Source of the DNA: Anoplopoma fimbria
Lineage: Eukaryota > Chordata > Actinopteri > Perciformes > Anoplopomatidae
Assembly: GCF_027596085.1 (NCBI RefSeq)
Contig: NC_072472.1
Location: 16,927,971 to 16,991,970, forward strand
DNA: 64,000 nucleotides
Direction of reading: 5' to 3'
Part shown: positions 63,908-64,000 of the stretch, piece by piece
Layout: every line of letters begins with the position of its first letter
Position numbering within the stretch: position 1 is the stretch's first letter
The notes under the pieces: model-generated
Told to the model about the DNA's origin: nothing
What the model saw: only the letters and a program-made list of their open reading frames with translations
Database searches by the model: none
Made by a program: the position numbers and the translations under genes

Positions 63908-64000
63908 GTAAGCAGCTCAAACAGAGATTTTCTGCTTAGTTTCTGTTTCTCCTTCTCCGCGTTTGATTGTTGTTATACGGAAGAATACACAGACCTCAAA

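Overview
This window reads as nuclear DNA of a ray-finned fish, most likely a spiny-rayed (percomorph-type) teleost. The genes are multi-exon vertebrate genes, long CA/TG microsatellites are common, Tc1-type transposons are present, and several interspersed repeats have the look typical of teleost genomes. No bacterial, organellar or CRISPR-type feature is seen. All exon coordinates were read by eye from splice sites and checked by reading phase and family length.

Layout. 1-12282 holds no recognisable gene, only repeats and a decayed Tc1-like copy. 12283-27344 (minus strand) is a neuronal connexin of the Cx34/35/36 (delta) family. Its 71-nt first coding exon lies about 14 kb from the large second exon, and the intron is full of microsatellites, hairpins and a TTAA-flanked MITE. 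32467-43676 (plus) is rab6a, with a nearly intact Tc1 element in intron 4, two interchangeable 94-nt exons and a U12-type last intron. 45613-48102 (plus) is dnajb13, with an RFX-like X-box just upstream. 48300-50500 (minus) is ucp2, including a 5' non-coding exon that carries a 35-codon upstream ORF. 52715-54140 (minus) is ucp3. 59193 to the right edge (plus) is ppme1, cut off by the window and containing an AT-AC U12 intron.

Context. rab6a-dnajb13-ucp2-ucp3-ppme1 follows the order of human 11q13.4 (from memory), but c2cd3, which lies between UCP3 and PPME1 in human, is absent here, as are the small genes between RAB6A and DNAJB13. These genes are neighbours by descent, not one pathway: Golgi transport (rab6a), sperm/cilium axoneme (dnajb13), mitochondrial anion/proton transport (ucp2, ucp3), PP2A demethylation (ppme1) and electrical synapses (connexin).

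Best leads. (1) A tandem pair of mutually exclusive exons in rab6a, one with RAB6A-like and one with RAB6B-like residues, the second preceded by a 100-nt AG-free zone. (2) Two minor-spliceosome introns, one GT-AG in rab6a and one AT-AC in ppme1. (3) A ucp2 upstream ORF in the position known from mammals. (4) Exon-2-limited similarity between ucp2 and ucp3, suggesting gene conversion. (5) A histidine-rich cytoplasmic loop in the connexin.
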